This document shows, in pieces, positions 36,928 through 51,455 of a DNA stretch of 64,000 bases. The notes under the pieces are model-generated. The model had not been told where the DNA came from. It saw nothing but the letters and a program-made list of their open reading frames with translations, and did no database searches. The translations under genes and the position numbers were made by a program. Source of the DNA: Eonycteris spelaea (taxonomy: Eukaryota > Chordata > Mammalia > Chiroptera > Pteropodidae); the NCBI GenBank assembly GCA_003508835.1, contig PUFA01000653.1:62001-126000 (forward strand). Reading direction: 5' to 3'. The stretch's first letter is position 1; the number at the start of each line of letters is the position of its first letter.

Positions 36928-38920
36928 ATCTGCTACCTTGTCTTAAATCACTTATTTCGTCTTCTGCTTTATCTAATATGTGGTTGACTCCTTCTAGTGT
37001 ATTCTTCATTTCAGGGATTGTATTCGTCTTTTCTGACTGGTTCTTCTTTTATGGTTCCTTATCCTTTTTTATGTTGACTATTTCTTTGTTGAAGTTCTCA
37101 CTGAGCTCAGCTGTCCTCCCCCTAAGTTCATTCAGCATCCTTATCAGCAATGTTCTGGACTCTGTGTCTGGTAGATTGCTTGCCTCCATTTCACTTAGTT
37201 CTTTTTCTGGAGTTTTCTCCTTTTTTCTGTTTGTTTGTTTGTTTTTTGTTTGTTTGTTTAGGACATGTTTCTTTGTTTTCTGATTTTGGCTACTTCTCCA
37301 TGTTCATTTTTATGTAGTCGGTAGATCTGCTATATCTCCCAGACTTATCCTGGTGACCTTATGTAGTAGGTGTCTTCTGTGACCCAGCGGTGCAGTTTCT
37401 TTGATCATTTGTACCCTGTGTTCCAGAATTGACCTTTGTGTGGTTGCGTATGCCCTCCTGTTGTAGTTGAGCCTTCATCGTTGTGGGCATGGCAGTGAGT
37501 GGGACTGATTCTCAGGCTAACAGGCTCTGAGGATTAGTCATACTCACAACACATGAGCTGCTGTGTGGGACCTGACTCTACGAAGTGGGATTCGCCAAAG
37601 AGCTCGTGTGCCTATTGAGACCACTCTTCGGTGGTGCCACTTATGGGTTAACCAGGTGGTGCTCTGCTGAGGTCTAAGAACAGCCTCAGGGAGTGTTGGT
37701 TCTGGAGCCACTTGGGAGGGGCTCCCATGCTGGCCAAGGTCATCCACTGCCTGTGAGTGGCCCAGGAGACCTGGCAGGAGCTAAAAGCGATCTGCGTCTG
37801 GTTGTTGCCTGAGCTGGGCCTGGAGGCACATGGGAAAGGCCATGTCGTGAACCAAGGCTGACTGCCACCAGCACTGTACTGGGAGCAGCTCAGCAAAATG
37901 CTTGGGGCACTCGCAGGCCTGAGGCTGCTTGCCAGCTGCCCATAACGTTCGGCGGCTAAATAAGCCTTGGGAATACCAGGGTTAGATGCGGTGGGGGTCT
38001 CAGAAAGTCACCAGGGTGGAGCAAGTGGTATTCTCTAGGTTCGGCAGATTCAGTGTGTTACCAGTGCTGAGCCTGTCGCCATTCGTAAAATTCTTAATTC
38101 ACACTGAGGCCATCACTGTCTACTTTAGGCCCATGGAGCCAAGAGATTTGTTAAAAAAAAAATACCGCAGCTCAGACCAGGGCTGGTTACCAGTCACCAA
38201 AAGTGTCCCAAGCTGTGCGAACCGTGGCTTGTTGACTGATGCTGAAGTAAACTCCTGCTGAGAGGGTGGGCTGGGCCTGGTAGCCCAGCAATGAGATCAC
38301 CACGGGAAAGTTGTGAGTTGTGCGAGGCAAGGTCTCAAGGAGTGAGCTGTGTGGAGCCAGTGGAACTCACCATACCCATGCAGATTCAGAATTAGCTGTG
38401 TTGGTAGAGGGCTCAGCACAGACAAGATGGCACCCACCTGCAGGAGGAGGGTTCAACAGAGGGACAGTGGTGGCTGTCTCTCCAGCCCTCACCTTGAAGC
38501 CACACAACTTAGTCTCTCCCTGTAGGTCTCTGTCACGTCCTGAGCTGTTGACCCTCTGCTTGAGTCCAGGCTGAGTGCCTGTTAGTGAGTGTGTCTGTAT
38601 GCAGGCCTTTCAGGGGGACTTCTGGATTTCCAGCAGCCTCTGTCTCACCCGGACAGTCAGAATCACCACTGATTTTCACAGCTAGGTTTTATGGGGACTC
38701 CTCTTCTCAGCACTGGAACCTTGGGCTGGGGAGCCCCAGTGTGGGGCTGGCGCCCTTCACTCCACAGCTGAGATATTCCTCCTGATGTTCAACCACCACT
38801 AGTAGGTGTGGGACCAGCCTGTTTCGCATCTCCGCCCCTCCTACCAGTTTCCACGTGGCCTCCTCTTTATGACCCCGGGTAAAGGAGTTCTCTTCAGCTA
38901 GACTTCAGATCATTCTCCAG
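36928..38920 (-). mobile_element. L1 5' fragment, antisense, unit 2/3 junction
   Basis: Counterpart of 17872-19865, near-identical, with the same 5'-retained, 3'-missing structure. It lies about 2.1 kb upstream of the copy 3 promoter. Confidence 0.8.
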
Positions 38921-41043
38921 CTTCACTGTTTCCTAATTTTGTTTGACCTGCAATTTTAATGCAGTCATGGGAGGAGGCATGCACAGAATTCACCCACCCC
39001 TCCATCTTGACCTGAGCTTTCCGGGATGCTATTCTTAAACAAAATTGCTTCACTGAGAATGGGGTGACAAAGAACTGCGGATGAAAAAAATTCCATATGA
39101 GCGCTGTCTCGATCGCTAATTTATAATGTTCGGGTAAAAAGGATTTCCTGGAATTAAGCCACAGCAACTCTGGCTTAAGTCAGAGCAGTCAACTGGGAAA
39201 CGCCATTCCAGATAGTTTAAATTTTCATTCATTTGATTTTTCTTACAACAAGATTAGAAAATATGATTAAGCTGAGCAGGATATTTTTTATTACAGAAGT
39301 CTGACTTTAAATGAAGCAAATAGCTATTAAAATGTTAAAGGAAAAGAAAGAAAGAGGCTTTAGGGATGTTTCCCTCATGGAACTTATGAACAAAAATGTA
39401 AGAAAAACATGCACTAGAGATTTTTTAAAAATAAAAGGAAAGATGGCATTTTACATTGTTGTCCATAAACTTGTTCATGTGGCTGCATTTTTACCTTAAA
39501 AACTCTACTTTGAGTAAAAACCTGTGTATAGAAATTAAGTGAAAGAAAGAAAGAAAAAAATTTTAAAAATGAACACTAGGGATGACTACGAAATAATATT
39601 GGTAATTTACATGGATTTTTTGTTCACTAGGAAAGCCTGTGTGTGCACAGAGATATACGAGATCCAGACACTAATGTAGGGATTTCTTTTACAGCTATTG
39701 AGTATGAAATTATTTTTAGATAATAAGAAATAATACACAGCACCAACTTCAAATGCTCTATAGCATTCCTAATTATGAAACAGTAAGAAGCACTTTTTAT
39801 ATAATGATTGTTTTTAGTAGAGAAAAAACTAAACAAATTTTGCAAAACTCCTCCTTTTATTTCATTAATTGCAGGGAACACAATTAACAAAATCACCATG
39901 TAATTCACTTGAGATTGTAAAAGAAAATTATTTTATTAAATTAAATGTAAGTATTCTGTTAATATTAATGGAATATTTAGTTAATATCATGATTAAATAA
40001 AGTTCTCGGCGGCAGATTGCCTTTCTAACTCCACAAAGTCTTTTTGAATACTTGTATTTAACTATATATTTTGAAAATTATTTTGTAAATTATAAAATCT
40101 AATCGAATTCAATTATATTCCATGCCTTCTTATTTGATACTTTTGGGGGTTTAACATCTTTTGAGTAAAAAAATACATTTGAAAATCTAAAAATTTAGTA
40201 GTCATCAAAGCACAGTACTCTATAAATGCTTTCCAACTGGTTCTTTGCAACGACTGGTCAAGGGATTGAGTTGGAAATGTTCAAAGCTGGTGTGGGTGGC
40301 ACCGTGTTTCGGAATGGGGAAAAATAATTCTGCATAGGACAAGGACTTATAAAAGTGATGAGCATAACTTTTTAAAGGAAGAAAAATGGAATCCCCAGTG
40401 GTGGACAGTCTGATCATTTAGTTTTTGAATCATGTGAGATTATGTATGTTACAGTGCATTGGAAATGATCATATTCTATAGCAGAACTATGACCACTTTC
40501 TACATGAGTGTGCATATTGTTATTCTAGCTTCAATCCCTTTTGGAACGTTTATATTGAGATTAGTTTCAACACAAGGGAAATGTAGTAATAGAAAGATGG
40601 TAAATTTCTTCTAAATGCTTTCAAGTTACAATGATTCTCAGGAAAAATTATATGAATCAAGATCTCCATGACCAGTATAACATTTTTCTTTAAAAAGCAT
40701 TGGGAGAATTGATGCTTTGCAATAAAGGAGAATTACATATTTGTAAGTGTCATGGACCTAAGTCCTTGTTGTTTTCTCAATCTAATCCTGAATGTAAAAT
40801 TATTATTTTTGAATGGACTCAAGTGGCCCCAGCAACAACAGTAATCAATCTCTTATATCATTATTACTAATTAAAAATGAAAACATTTCACATTAAACTT
40901 GGTACCTTCTCATTTTATTAAAAAGAGGACGTTTCTCCTTATCTTTTCTATGTTGAAATCACTCACTGCAATCTTATAGAAATCAGGTATGATGGCAATT
41001 AAGTAAAAACTTCTAGTCCTACTCAACCTGTGGAAGTTCTGCA
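38921..41043. other. AT-rich upstream flank of VIP-like copy 3
   Basis: Counterpart of 797-2916. No gene is recognised. Confidence 0.6.
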
Positions 41044-41051
41044 TGACGTCA
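41044..41051 (+). promoter_or_regulatory. cAMP response element, VIP-like copy 3
   Basis: TGACGTCA, unchanged from copy 1. Confidence 0.9.
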
Positions 41052-41092
41052 ATCAAAGACCTTTGTGATTGCTCAACCCTAAGTACAAGCCC

Positions 41093-41099
41093 TATAAAA
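41093..41099 (+). promoter_or_regulatory. TATA box, VIP-like copy 3
   Basis: TATAAAA at the same spacing from the CRE as in copy 1. Confidence 0.9.
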
Positions 41100-41122
41100 T
41101 GATGGGCTTCGAAATGCTGGTC

Positions 41123-41242
41123 AGAGTAGACTGCAAAGCAGCTGCTGGAAATAATAGCCAACCCTTAGCCAGGACCAAGCTCTGGTTCAGCTCTGCGGGC
41201 AGAGAACTGGTGGAGCCAAAGACAAGTTTCTCAAGTCTCCTG
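41123..41242 (+). other. VIP-like copy 3, exon 1 (5' UTR)
   Basis: Donor tcctg|gtaagt. The start is estimated from the TATA box. Confidence 0.85.
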
Positions 41243-41625
41243 GTAAGTATAGGGACGCCTTGACACCTCACAGCTCAGTGGTTTTTCTGAAATTATTTTT
41301 CTCGAAAGATGCTTTTCCTGTTTGCTATTTTACTCAATTCTCTTGGTCTTTTTTTTTTAAATAGTGTATTCAAGTAAGGTTTTGTTTTGTTTTGCTTTGC
41401 TTTTATATAAAATTCTGACTGAAGGGCTCAGTTAGGTACTGTGATTTTGAGTTTTCAACTAATTTTGTAACTCCTTTTCTTTCTATATCATTTGTTGGTT
41501 ATGTGAATCTAAGAAGCACTTATTTTCCTATTTTTTTTAACTTTAAATGCCATAATTTTTATATGCAACTTCTAAGTTTCTATATAGAAACTTTTTAGAA
41601 CTATAATGTGTCTGTGGATTAGATC

Positions 41626-41838
41626 AGAGATCCCAAACATTTTGGCACCAGTGACGGGTCCTTCTATGACAATCTAATGACCAATGATTTGAGGTGGAGC
41701 CGAGGCGGTGATGCTAGCTCTGAGGAGTGCCTGCAAATATGGATGAAACTTCACTCATCTTCTAGTTGCTGTGCAGCCTCATTCCTAACAGACCACTGAC
41801 TGGTACTGGTCCATGGACCTGGAGTTGGGGAATCCTGG
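41626..41838. mobile_element. hAT-Charlie (MER1-like) remnant, unit 3
   Basis: A sequence type, as in unit 1 (gagccgaggcggtg; tctagttgctgtg). Confidence 0.65.
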
Positions 41839-42488
41839 ATTAGATTAAAAAATATAAGCTTTGTTTTTAATCTGTTTTTCTTTTTATTGTAAAAATTACT
41901 TCAACTGTAATAAGTGTTTCAATGATATTTTTGGTATTAATTCTCACTATTAATAGAGTCAAGTTCTCCAAACCCAGGCATAAGTAAATAAGTTCCCAAT
42001 AAAATCTACAATAAAAACAGGAAAAGAAATGTTTATATAAAACAATTTTTATGCCAATAGATATAGAAATATACATACATACATATATACACACATGATT
42101 AAATACATAATACCCTAGTTTTATATTAATCAGATGCAAAAACTTAGAGTAGAAGAAACTATCAGGTTTTTGAAACTTAGAAAAGATACTAAATTGGATC
42201 TCACAACTGTAATAAGGACACGGCCCCTAAATTGTTTCTAGCCCTGTTAGACTATGGTACTCGATATATAATTGGTCCAGCTATATGCCGGATGAGGGAT
42301 AGACAGCAGGTGAAAGTGATCTTTATTATACAAATACCTGTCATGAAGAGAAATCCTTTTCCTTAAAAAGGAAACCATACTGCAGTTTGTTTTTATTTAA
42401 GACAAAATGATTTTTGTAAACTATGCAAGAGTCTTCAAAAATTTCTGCCAGTCACTCAGAATTCCTGGTATCTATGCCACAAAATGGA

Positions 42489-43021
42489 AAACACTTATTC
42501 ATGAACAGATATGCACCACTGTGTTCATTGCAGTATTATTAACAGTAGCCAAGACATGGGAATGACTTAAATGTCCTTCAATGGCTGATTGGATAAAGAA
42601 GTGGTACATATGCACAGCAGATTCTTACTCACACATAAAAAGTCATGAAATATTGCCATTTTCAACAACATGGATGGATCCTGAGAGTCTCATGCAATAA
42701 AAAGTGAAATTAGTCAGATAGAAAGGACCAGAACCATACGATTTCACTCATCTGTGGGACATAAAACAGAAACCAACAAATGAACAAAACAAAAGAAATC
42801 ATAGACACAGACAACAGTATAGTGGTTACCAGAGGGGAGAGGGGTGGGGAGCAGATAAAGAGGGTAAAGAGGGTCAAACGTATGGACGGAATGAGAGTAG
42901 ACTTTGGGTGGTGAGCACACAGTACGACGTACAGATGACGTGTCATAGGACTGTACATCTGAAACGTATGTAATGCTATTAACAAATGTTACCTCAAGAA
43001 ATTGAAAACAAACAAACAAAA
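42489..43021 (+). mobile_element. L1 3' end fragment, sense, unit 3
   Basis: Counterpart of 4360-4885, A sequence type. Confidence 0.85.
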
Positions 43022-43082
43022 GGATTACCTGGCTGGTGAGGTCTGTGGTTGGAAAATCTAGTGTTGCTTCCTCCCTTTCAAG

Positions 43083-43194
43083 GTGCAGAGATGGAAACCA
43101 GAAGGAAGCCCCAGCTCCTCTTGAGCCTGATAGCTCTCAGCGTGCTCTTCTCACAGATGTCGGCCTGGCCTCTTGTTGAAACACGTTTTGTGAG
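43083..43194 (+). CDS. VIP-like copy 3, exon 2 (signal peptide)
   Basis: 112 bp, ATG at 43091, donor gtgag|gtaagt. Confidence 0.9.
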
Positions 43195-46100
43195 GTAAGT
43201 TCATTTCGAGTCAGAGAGTCGAACATTGCATCTTCATCTCAATGAGAATTTATTTCTGTCATTCAGACAACTCAATTTTTTGAAATCATGTATTATTAAT
43301 TTAAATATTTGGTCGACATGTTAAGACAATTTCTTCAATGTCGAATCAACATGATTATTCGATAGTAAAATTGAGTTAGTATACTAGATCTAAAACCAGA
43401 AGGCCCTACAAAATTCTTTGAATTTAAGTGACAATTCAGAAATCAAGAGACTCTTTGGACATGGTCAATGCACACATACACATTACACTTTGTAAAATTG
43501 TAATATATAATACGTAATAACTTGAATAAATGAAACTTTGAACAAATTGTAGGAACTTGGAGAAGGAAAAACATTAACCCTCAGCTCTTGAGAAATGTTT
43601 GAGCCAAATAAACATCAGCAAATATACAAATTGTCCCAGGTTTTATGTTAAATATTACATTTTTTTTCAAAGTTCCTATTTAGTAGGAAATCTTTCTTCT
43701 TATGAAATTTAACTTTGCAAAGTGAAGGCATTGCAAAGGAAGCGTACTTTGCTCAATGCTATCACAGGATTGAACTGAGCAGCTCAATGCTTGACATATA
43801 CAGTTGTAAAGTTATATGAATCTATCATGTGGGATAAACAAAAAATTTACTATTTATACTCGCAAACCACATACACATCAGAATGCTATCCATATTTTTT
43901 GAATGGGTGGTATTTCCCAAGATTTTGAGTGTTTTATTTCAAGTGAATGTAAATTCATAAGCATTGCCTATTGAGAAAAGAAGGTATTATATATCGAATG
44001 TCGTTTTTCTAATATGTTGCATGACAGAGTACCATTGGTGGAAGAGAATGAACTTGATCGAGCTTCTTTCAAAGTAGACGCTGACATCTCAAAGAATGCA
44101 TTTCCTGGAAATGGCAGGTGAGTTCGGTTTTACTGAGCTTTATAGTAAAACCTGATTTTTTTTTTGAAATATATGTTTCATTCTTCTGTCTCCGCAAAGC
44201 TACTCCCACAGCACTGCACTGCAGGTTCCCATGGCCGGGGCTTCATCCAGCCTGACGTACAGCAGCTCTTGAGGCTGCGCATGATTCTCATGCACGGAGG
44301 CTGTGACGAGCGCCGATGAACACACCATTCACTCACACTCTGTTGTATAAAAGGTCAACCTCAGAAATTGCACCAATACTAGTAAAACTTCAGCACTTAG
44401 GATTCTGTAAGAAAAGATGTTTAAAAGCAAAAGTTTCATGTCTACATAATAAAACGATGTCTAAAAATAGAAGCCAACTATTCAAAGAGTCATTTGTCAA
44501 GAGAAGCATTCAATATAGACAGAGTAACTCAACATTGAAGACAAAGTACGAAAACTTCCTCATTTGGACAGAAAAGTTGGCTTGATAGGACCTAAGATCC
44601 TCTTTTTTGTATGTATCTTTATTCATGATAGACGTAAAGAGCACCATAAATAAAATAATTAAATAGTTAAACATATAAAAATTAATTTAAATACATTATA
44701 TTTTTCATAGCAATGTGTCTCAGAGAAGAATTAGATTTCTAGATTCTATCAGAGAGCTTAATTTAATATTGCAGCATACCTCTAAAAAGCTAATGTATTT
44801 AATTTTTCAATATTTTGGCTGAAAATATAGAAAATATCTTGATAATAAATCAGTAAAAATATTTTATTAGATTATTTGGAATCTTTAGGACTTAAGTGTA
44901 TGAAGAGTTTTTATATTAATCTGCTGTTTTTTTAATTATTTATTGAGTCAAAGTAATACTTTAAGAAAATATTTTTAAGTAGTGGTTATCCTTTCTTCTT
45001 TGTTTTAGGAGTGCCAGACAAGCCAATGAAATTTTCAATAGTGACTTGAGTGGACTCTTGGATGACCTTTCTGACAAACTTGGAGGCTTTAATGAAAAAC
45101 GAGATCTGTAAGGAAAAGTTATTATTTTAAACACATATGTTATAATTATTTAATCTGCAACTTATATTTTTGCTGATACATTTATTATCTTGGCCTCAAA
45201 CTGTAACTCAATAATGTTCAATTTCGATTTTGTATAAAATATTATATTCTTCACTAAGTTATACCAAGTCTATGGATGAGAAAATGTGGCTTTTTAAAAT
45301 ATCATACTCACTGACACCAGACACACGTGTTTTTCTCTAGTAGCAATCACGTGTCACTCTGCAATCACACTGGGCCTGGGAGAATGACATGAAGGTTAAA
45401 GAAGCATAAATGCTTAGCCGATGGACGGTCATGGGGCTGGGGAGCGCGGCAGAGGGAAGGCAGTCAGCATTAAGACGATGGCTGAGCAGATGGCCAGGAT
45501 GCGAGGGAGCAATTGGGGAACCTTTTTATGAACTGTATAGATGTCCAACCAATGTACTGTATACTGAAACTAATTATAGATAAAATCTATTTATTTTTAA
45601 AAATTGAACTAATATGGTAAGAAGAAGACATAGTATAAACTGGAGACATTTTACGGTTAACCATAGTACTTGTTTTTTAAATTCCTGCTGAAACTGAGCA
45701 TTGGATACTCTTTCTTCATATGACCAATACCTGAAAATCTAGATGGCACAATGCAACTGGCATAGCTTCTAAGAGGCATTTATTTTTAAAGAGCTTTTCC
45801 TCCCAACAGTAGACCACAACTCAAGTATCTCTCCACTTCTTTTTTTTAAAATATATCATCTGCTCAGTTACTATACTGTGTGTTAAGTCACTCCCAGGAA
45901 ATGCCACAATGTTTTGGATTATTCCTCTCACCTATCTTTCTTTTAGGTGAATTTTTCTATTAGTATATTTGTGATAGAAAATGAGTTGGGTGTTGGAATT
46001 CACTCTTATCAAACTCCACGAAATTTACAACTTTGACATTTTTCTCATTTCTTGTTAAAACTCTTTGATTTCTTTTTCCCTACTTTTCTCAGCGATAACG

Positions 46101-47087
46101 TCGCAGAAAATGGGAGACCAGTGAGACGCAGTTTGCATTCAATCCTCAGTAACTTGCATATCGGCCATGTCATACGAGCTGCTCTGCAGTGGGCCCTGGA
46201 CCACGAACTTAAAGAAGAGAAGTAAAGAAACAGAAAACTTGCTGACATGATAATTTATAAATAACTTTCAAGCAGAAACTACAAATGGAGACTTATCTAC
46301 CTCTCTATCTCATCATCTATCTTTCTCTGTGAAGCAGTAATTCTCAGCCTTGCGTGCCATTATGCAGAATGTTTAAAATACTGATGTCCGAAATGAATCC
46401 TAAATTCATTGCCAGGAAATTAGTACCTCTCAAAATCCTCTTCTAGACTTTTATAATTTTTAAGAGTTTCCCAATTGATTCTATTTTGCCTCCAGGGTTA
46501 AAAATAATGACTGAACACTTACCTAGTCTGAATCTGGATACGACTTTTTTCAAAAGTGCTGATTTTTAAAACATGTTAAGCACATTCAATCAGCAATTTA
46601 ATATCTCATGGAACTCCCTTAATCTGTGTATTTAATTCTTTTAATTTACCAAATTAAGCCACGAGTCCTTTGCCTTCTGAGGCTCTGTGAGATCTCCTTC
46701 TCTATGTAGTGTGAAAATATTGGACCACAATAAATAGAATGTGTATCCTCTCTCTCTCTCTTTTTACACCAATTATTTTCTTTAGATGATAAGAATTAAA
46801 ATACAAAAATTCTGACTGGGTGAGATGAAAGAAGATACGCTCTTTACCCATCAGAGTATAATTCTTTAAGTATAATTTCAGCTACTTTAAGGTTGAAGAA
46901 CCATTCATAGATAATAACTAACCTCAAAGGTAATTATGTAATTACCTCAGAGCATTATGCAGAGCACAGATCATAGCATAGGTCACACATCATCATTTCT
47001 TTAGATGCTTTCTTAGAGAAAAGCCTTAACATGCCCAATTCTCCTTTTCTGTTCTGCAGGAAAGACGGTAAACAGTCCAAAAAATGA
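43091..47087 (+). CDS. VIP-like neuropeptide precursor, copy 3 (spliced, intact)
   Basis: CDS = join(43091..43194, 44028..44117, 45009..45107, 46093..46221, 47060..47087), 149 residues and, by eye, the same protein as copy 1. Exon 2 has the frame-keeping CTTGTTGAA. All GT-AG sites, the SAR monobasic site, KR and RR processing sites, the divergent PHI/PHM- and VIP-equivalent segments and the basic tail are retained. Two identical intact copies 38 kb apart with a broken one between them suggest recent amplification or homogenisation. Confidence 0.88.
44028..44117 (+). CDS. VIP-like copy 3, exon 3 (propeptide)
   Basis: 90 bp, same as copy 1. Confidence 0.9.
45009..45107 (+). CDS. VIP-like copy 3, exon 4 (PHI/PHM-equivalent)
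   Basis: 99 bp, same as copy 1. Confidence 0.87.
46093..46221 (+). CDS. VIP-like copy 3, exon 5 (VIP-equivalent)
   Basis: 129 bp, same as copy 1. Confidence 0.85.
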
Positions 47088-47129
47088 TGAAAAAGCTTTT
47101 GGTGCAAAGCTGGTGACATCTTCCCAATG
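47060..47129 (+). CDS. VIP-like copy 3, exon 6 (C-tail, stop)
   Basis: TGA at 47085-47087, followed by VIP-like 3' UTR and donor tcccaatg|gtaggt. Confidence 0.85.
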
Positions 47130-47903
47130 GTAGGTATATCTGTATATTCTTGTCATATTCTTACAGCAATCATGCAGGTATTTAAGTAGGTAAGAGTCAC
47201 TGGGTGAGAAACATCTTTGAGTTCTCACAATAAGACCTCATCTGAAAAGGGTGCTTCTACCTGAAGTGAACACCAAACAGTAAACATCTTAAAAAGATTA
47301 ATACAGGGTACTGGTCACATAAAAGGGAAACTTCATAATGAGTAAATAGTTTGTGATCTCCTAGGTTCTCAGAAGTGTTCCTATCCTTCTTTCGAGGTAT
47401 AAAACAGAGGAGACTTTTGCACACTGATGAGAAAGATAGGCTTTTATCTTTCTTTCTTTTTTTTGAGACTCAAGCCATATTGCTTTCATTAATTGAAGAT
47501 TTAGTTCCACTACTGAATGCTAGCAACTCATTTATGTACAGGGAAATACCACCGAATTACAGCATTGCTTGTTTCTGTGAAAATACCAAGGCATTCCGGG
47601 TCTAGTTGTATTGTTACAAACATAGCAAACTTTATGCAGCAAAAGTCACATTTAGCTAATTTCATCAATAAAATGAGTGTAGGTACTATGACTCTAAAAC
47701 TATTCCCTGTGAAATGTGTTTTGAGAAAACAAAAAGGTTTTTTTCCTTTGTTAAGTAATTTTTTATCACAATTGCTTTTGTATATACAGGGATACAAGAG
47801 ATATTTCTTTCCTGAGTTACCTTAAGATTTACATTTGCTCATAAAAGTATGTGGAAAATATTTGGCAAGAGCTTAGTGAAATTTTATGTCATCACTATAT
47901 CAA

Positions 47904-48122
47904 GTGTTGCCAAAATTTTTCTCTAAAGGCTATATTTTTGGCTTGAGGCTAGCTGGCTTTCATTACAACTACTCACCTCTGTTACTGTAGCATAAAGGCA
48001 GCCACGAATAACTCATAACTAATAGGAGTGGCTGCATTACAATAAAGCTTTATTAGTAAAACACAAAAAAAAAGTAGGCTAGACTACAACCTCTGACTAT
48101 GTGCAGGACATTAAGTTAGACC
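47904..48122. mobile_element. hAT-type remnant in intron 6, unit 3
   Basis: Counterpart of 9765-9985, with an expanded A run near 48066. Confidence 0.6.
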
Positions 48123-48817
48123 CAGCTCAGACTGAAGACAATTCATGGTCTTTTTTCAGACCCTGGGGCAAATATCTAAGGGTTTTCAAGAGTCCTGGAG
48201 AGTAGACAGGGTGTCGGGGAAGACAGCTGTACAGTGGGGTAGTTTTAGTCCACTGATTACCCTCACCTCTAAGAGACATATATGGTCGGGGTGCTGCATG
48301 TGCCCATTCATTATTATGAATAGATACCCAAAGAAATGAGTCTATTGGCTCAAAAATGAAAGTAAATCCCACATAAGTCCTTGATAATTTTAATAAAAAG
48401 TCCCTTCAATTAAATTAAGACATACAACAGACACTAAAATATAAAAGAGGATGAATCACTCAGTTTAAGTGATGATTATTGATAAGATTCCAATTTTCAT
48501 CCTTTTAATTTCTTTTGGTATAGGTAGCATTGGACAAATTCTTTTAAGTGGATATCTTGAGGGTCAACTGTTTGTGACTATTACAAATGGGTAATTATTA
48601 AAAGCTAACCAGAGCACCTGTTCTCATTGCAGTTTTCCTTCTGACAATCAGTTCTTTTGAAGATGCCGACTTGATATCTCACAACACTGGCTCCTGTCAC
48701 AGGCTGTTCACCAGGTCAAAGAGAAATAGATGTTTATCAAATGATTAGATAACTGAATGAAACTAAAATACTATAATAAAATATTTTATACTTAAGTACC
48801 AAATTCATCTTGTTAAG

Positions 48818-49528
48818 AATTCTTGAAGAAAAATGATTGGGTGACATCCTTATGTTTTGAGTTCTACATAAGAAATTCAATAAATTAACTTGAATGTTAA
48901 AACCAAACAAATGTTGTAAATGTTGTAATTTATTCTAATTTATTAACTGTGATGTTTATATTCGAATGTTATTGGAGAGTTCTAAAATTTATCTTTACCT
49001 CATGAAAATTATGCAATTTCATGTACTCTGTATCTTTCCTAACAAAAATATATTTAATAATAAGTGAATACCAGGTTTAATTCCAAATATATGCAGCTTT
49101 TTGAAAGTATAGGAATAGACCAAAAAAAATGATCTGTTTGTTTATAGAGCATATTCAACTATTCATAAGGTTGGAGCAGAAAGCCCCTGTGTCCAAATTT
49201 GAATATCAAGCAGATAGAACACTGTGCTAAATAGACCTCAAATTATCTAAGAGAATATCAAAAGATAGATTGCCTTTAAAAAAAAGATTTTTAAAAAAAT
49301 ATTAGGCCTTTTCTCCTTTGTAAGCAACCTCTATTATGAATGGGATTAAAAATCTCTTAAATTGGGATCTCTAATTGTCAATGGCTCCCCTCTGATGCAG
49401 TGTGTCAAGGAAGGAGAACGGCCTCTTCATCGGACACTGGACCTTCCTTTCATGCCTGAGTTAGGGATGTGCAGAATGTAAACTGAGTGGGCAATATGTT
49501 TTCAGTAATAAATACATTTTCTACAATC
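48818..49528 (+). other. VIP-like copy 3, exon 7 (3' UTR)
   Basis: 3' UTR as in copy 1, with AATAAA at 49507-49512. The end is inferred. Confidence 0.85.
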
Positions 49529-51455
49529 ATTCGAAGAACGCTTTGGTCATACCAACTTCAGCCATTAAAATGACTATAAGAAATTACATATAGAAAACCA
49601 AGACCATTGCTTATCATTGCAAACACTTTCTACTGTTCTGACTTTTTCTGAATGATGTAGCAGAGGCTTCTTTTAGCTCAAAAGTTGCAAGTACTAGTTA
49701 GTTTTCCTGATGCATAAAGTAGAACTATGTTTCATTTCGTGTGAGTACTGAAAGAAATGACTTAGTAAGAAATTCCTTTCTCATACAAGGCCAGAAATAA
49801 AATTCAGGGGTTAGTATGATGGTTCTGCTCCAAGAAGCATTCGGAAATCTAAAACTATTCCAGGTCCCCCTTCATCTACTAGGGTGGGGTCCTTCTCCTC
49901 ATGATCCAAATCTGTAGCTAGAGCTCCAGCCCTGTATCTGCAATCTTGCAACAGAAAGGAAGAAGAGGCAGAAGGGAAAAAGCAAAAGACACGTTCTGCT
50001 TCTCTTTGAAGAAATAGCTTATGCTAACAGCCCCTTGACTACACCATAGTTTTTGGTCACAGTCATTTGCAAGAAAAGGCAGAGGAATGTCTGGTTTGGT
50101 TTTGATGTTATGTATTCAGCTAAAACCAGGGTTTTATTAATATAAAACAAAGAAAGGATAGTTTATGTGAGACTATGTTTCCTTTTTAAAATCTAAGGCT
50201 ATGGGTCTTCAATTCTTACCAAAAAAGCCCAAAGCTTAAATAAACGACAGGGAAAGTGGGCAACAGAAACTCTCTAACCATTAAGGAAGAATCACCACAA
50301 AACAAAGCTTTGTTCACTTTCTTTGCTACACTTAGAACGAATGGCCATATAAGGAGAGACTAGTCTAGAAGTAGCAGTAATTACAAAGGAGTTTACAGGA
50401 TTTGAAGTGAATTGGATTAATTATATTGTTCACATCTCTATTGTTCACATCTCATTTCACAAATCATCAAATATTTCTTTAGTGACTTTTTATGCAACGC
50501 ACGGCACTGAAAACAGAAATCTTCTAGATGTTATTTACACTAGGAAGGTCATGAAGATCCAATGGGTACAAACTTGCAGTGCAATGTAATGTGAATCTAA
50601 AGAGTTTGAATTTTATTTTCATAATGTAAGTCTTTTCAATTTAGTCCCATTCTTTCAAGAAATATTTATCGAACGAGTCTGATGTGCAATGTAGAGATGC
50701 GAGACTTGAGTGTGTGTTTGGCCAGAGGGAGCGGTCCCGGCATCTGTGGACGTCAAGGAAGCCAGTGTGGCCGGAGCAGTGTTCGCTGGATGAGGGCTGA
50801 CGAGCAGAGGAGGTCAGGTAGGTTACCAAGGACTAGACTCCGAGGGGCCTCACAGGCCACCAGAAGAAGGACTGAGGACAGCAATGTAAAAAAAAAAAAA
50901 CAACAACCACATAAATTTATTACTCTGTTTTTGGAATAAAAACATCTGATACTTTTAGTGTGATGCTGTCATTGAAAAATCCTTTTGTGTTTTTTTTTAT
51001 GATGTGATTTATTTTAGAAAGAAAGTATTATACAAATACAAAACAGTTACATATTTAGAACTCCTAAGAATTCTTTCCATATCTTACTGATATTTCACAA
51101 ATACTAAGATTAACATTTGTCAGGAATTTGGAAACACTACATTGGAGGGCAAGGTCGTGCAAGGGTCTGAATCCGGGGCATAAATAGAAGCTTTATATAC
51201 AGGACTGTTAACCTCTGATGCTTGCTAGAGAATGCTAAACCCCGAGGATTCAAAAAGTAGGGGGTTATTGTCTTGAACAATGGGAAGAGCTAGGGAGGCT
51301 ACCATGGGAGTGATGTCCCAGAGGTAAGCCCTCTTCCATTTAGGGCCCCTAAGTGAAATCCAACTCCTCCTCCTACAGTCTAAAAAGAAACCTGCCTTCA
51401 AATAACTTAATCTACACAGTCACCACCGTCAGACTTTTTAACTTCTTTCTTTAAT

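Larger units (their letters stand above)
19071..38124 (+). repeat. Tandem repeat unit 2 (19,054 bp)
   Basis: This is the second head-to-tail copy of the unit. It carries the VIP-like gene copy at about 22066-30447, whose exon 2 is frameshifted. Spacer elements are in the same order as in unit 1. Confidence 0.97.
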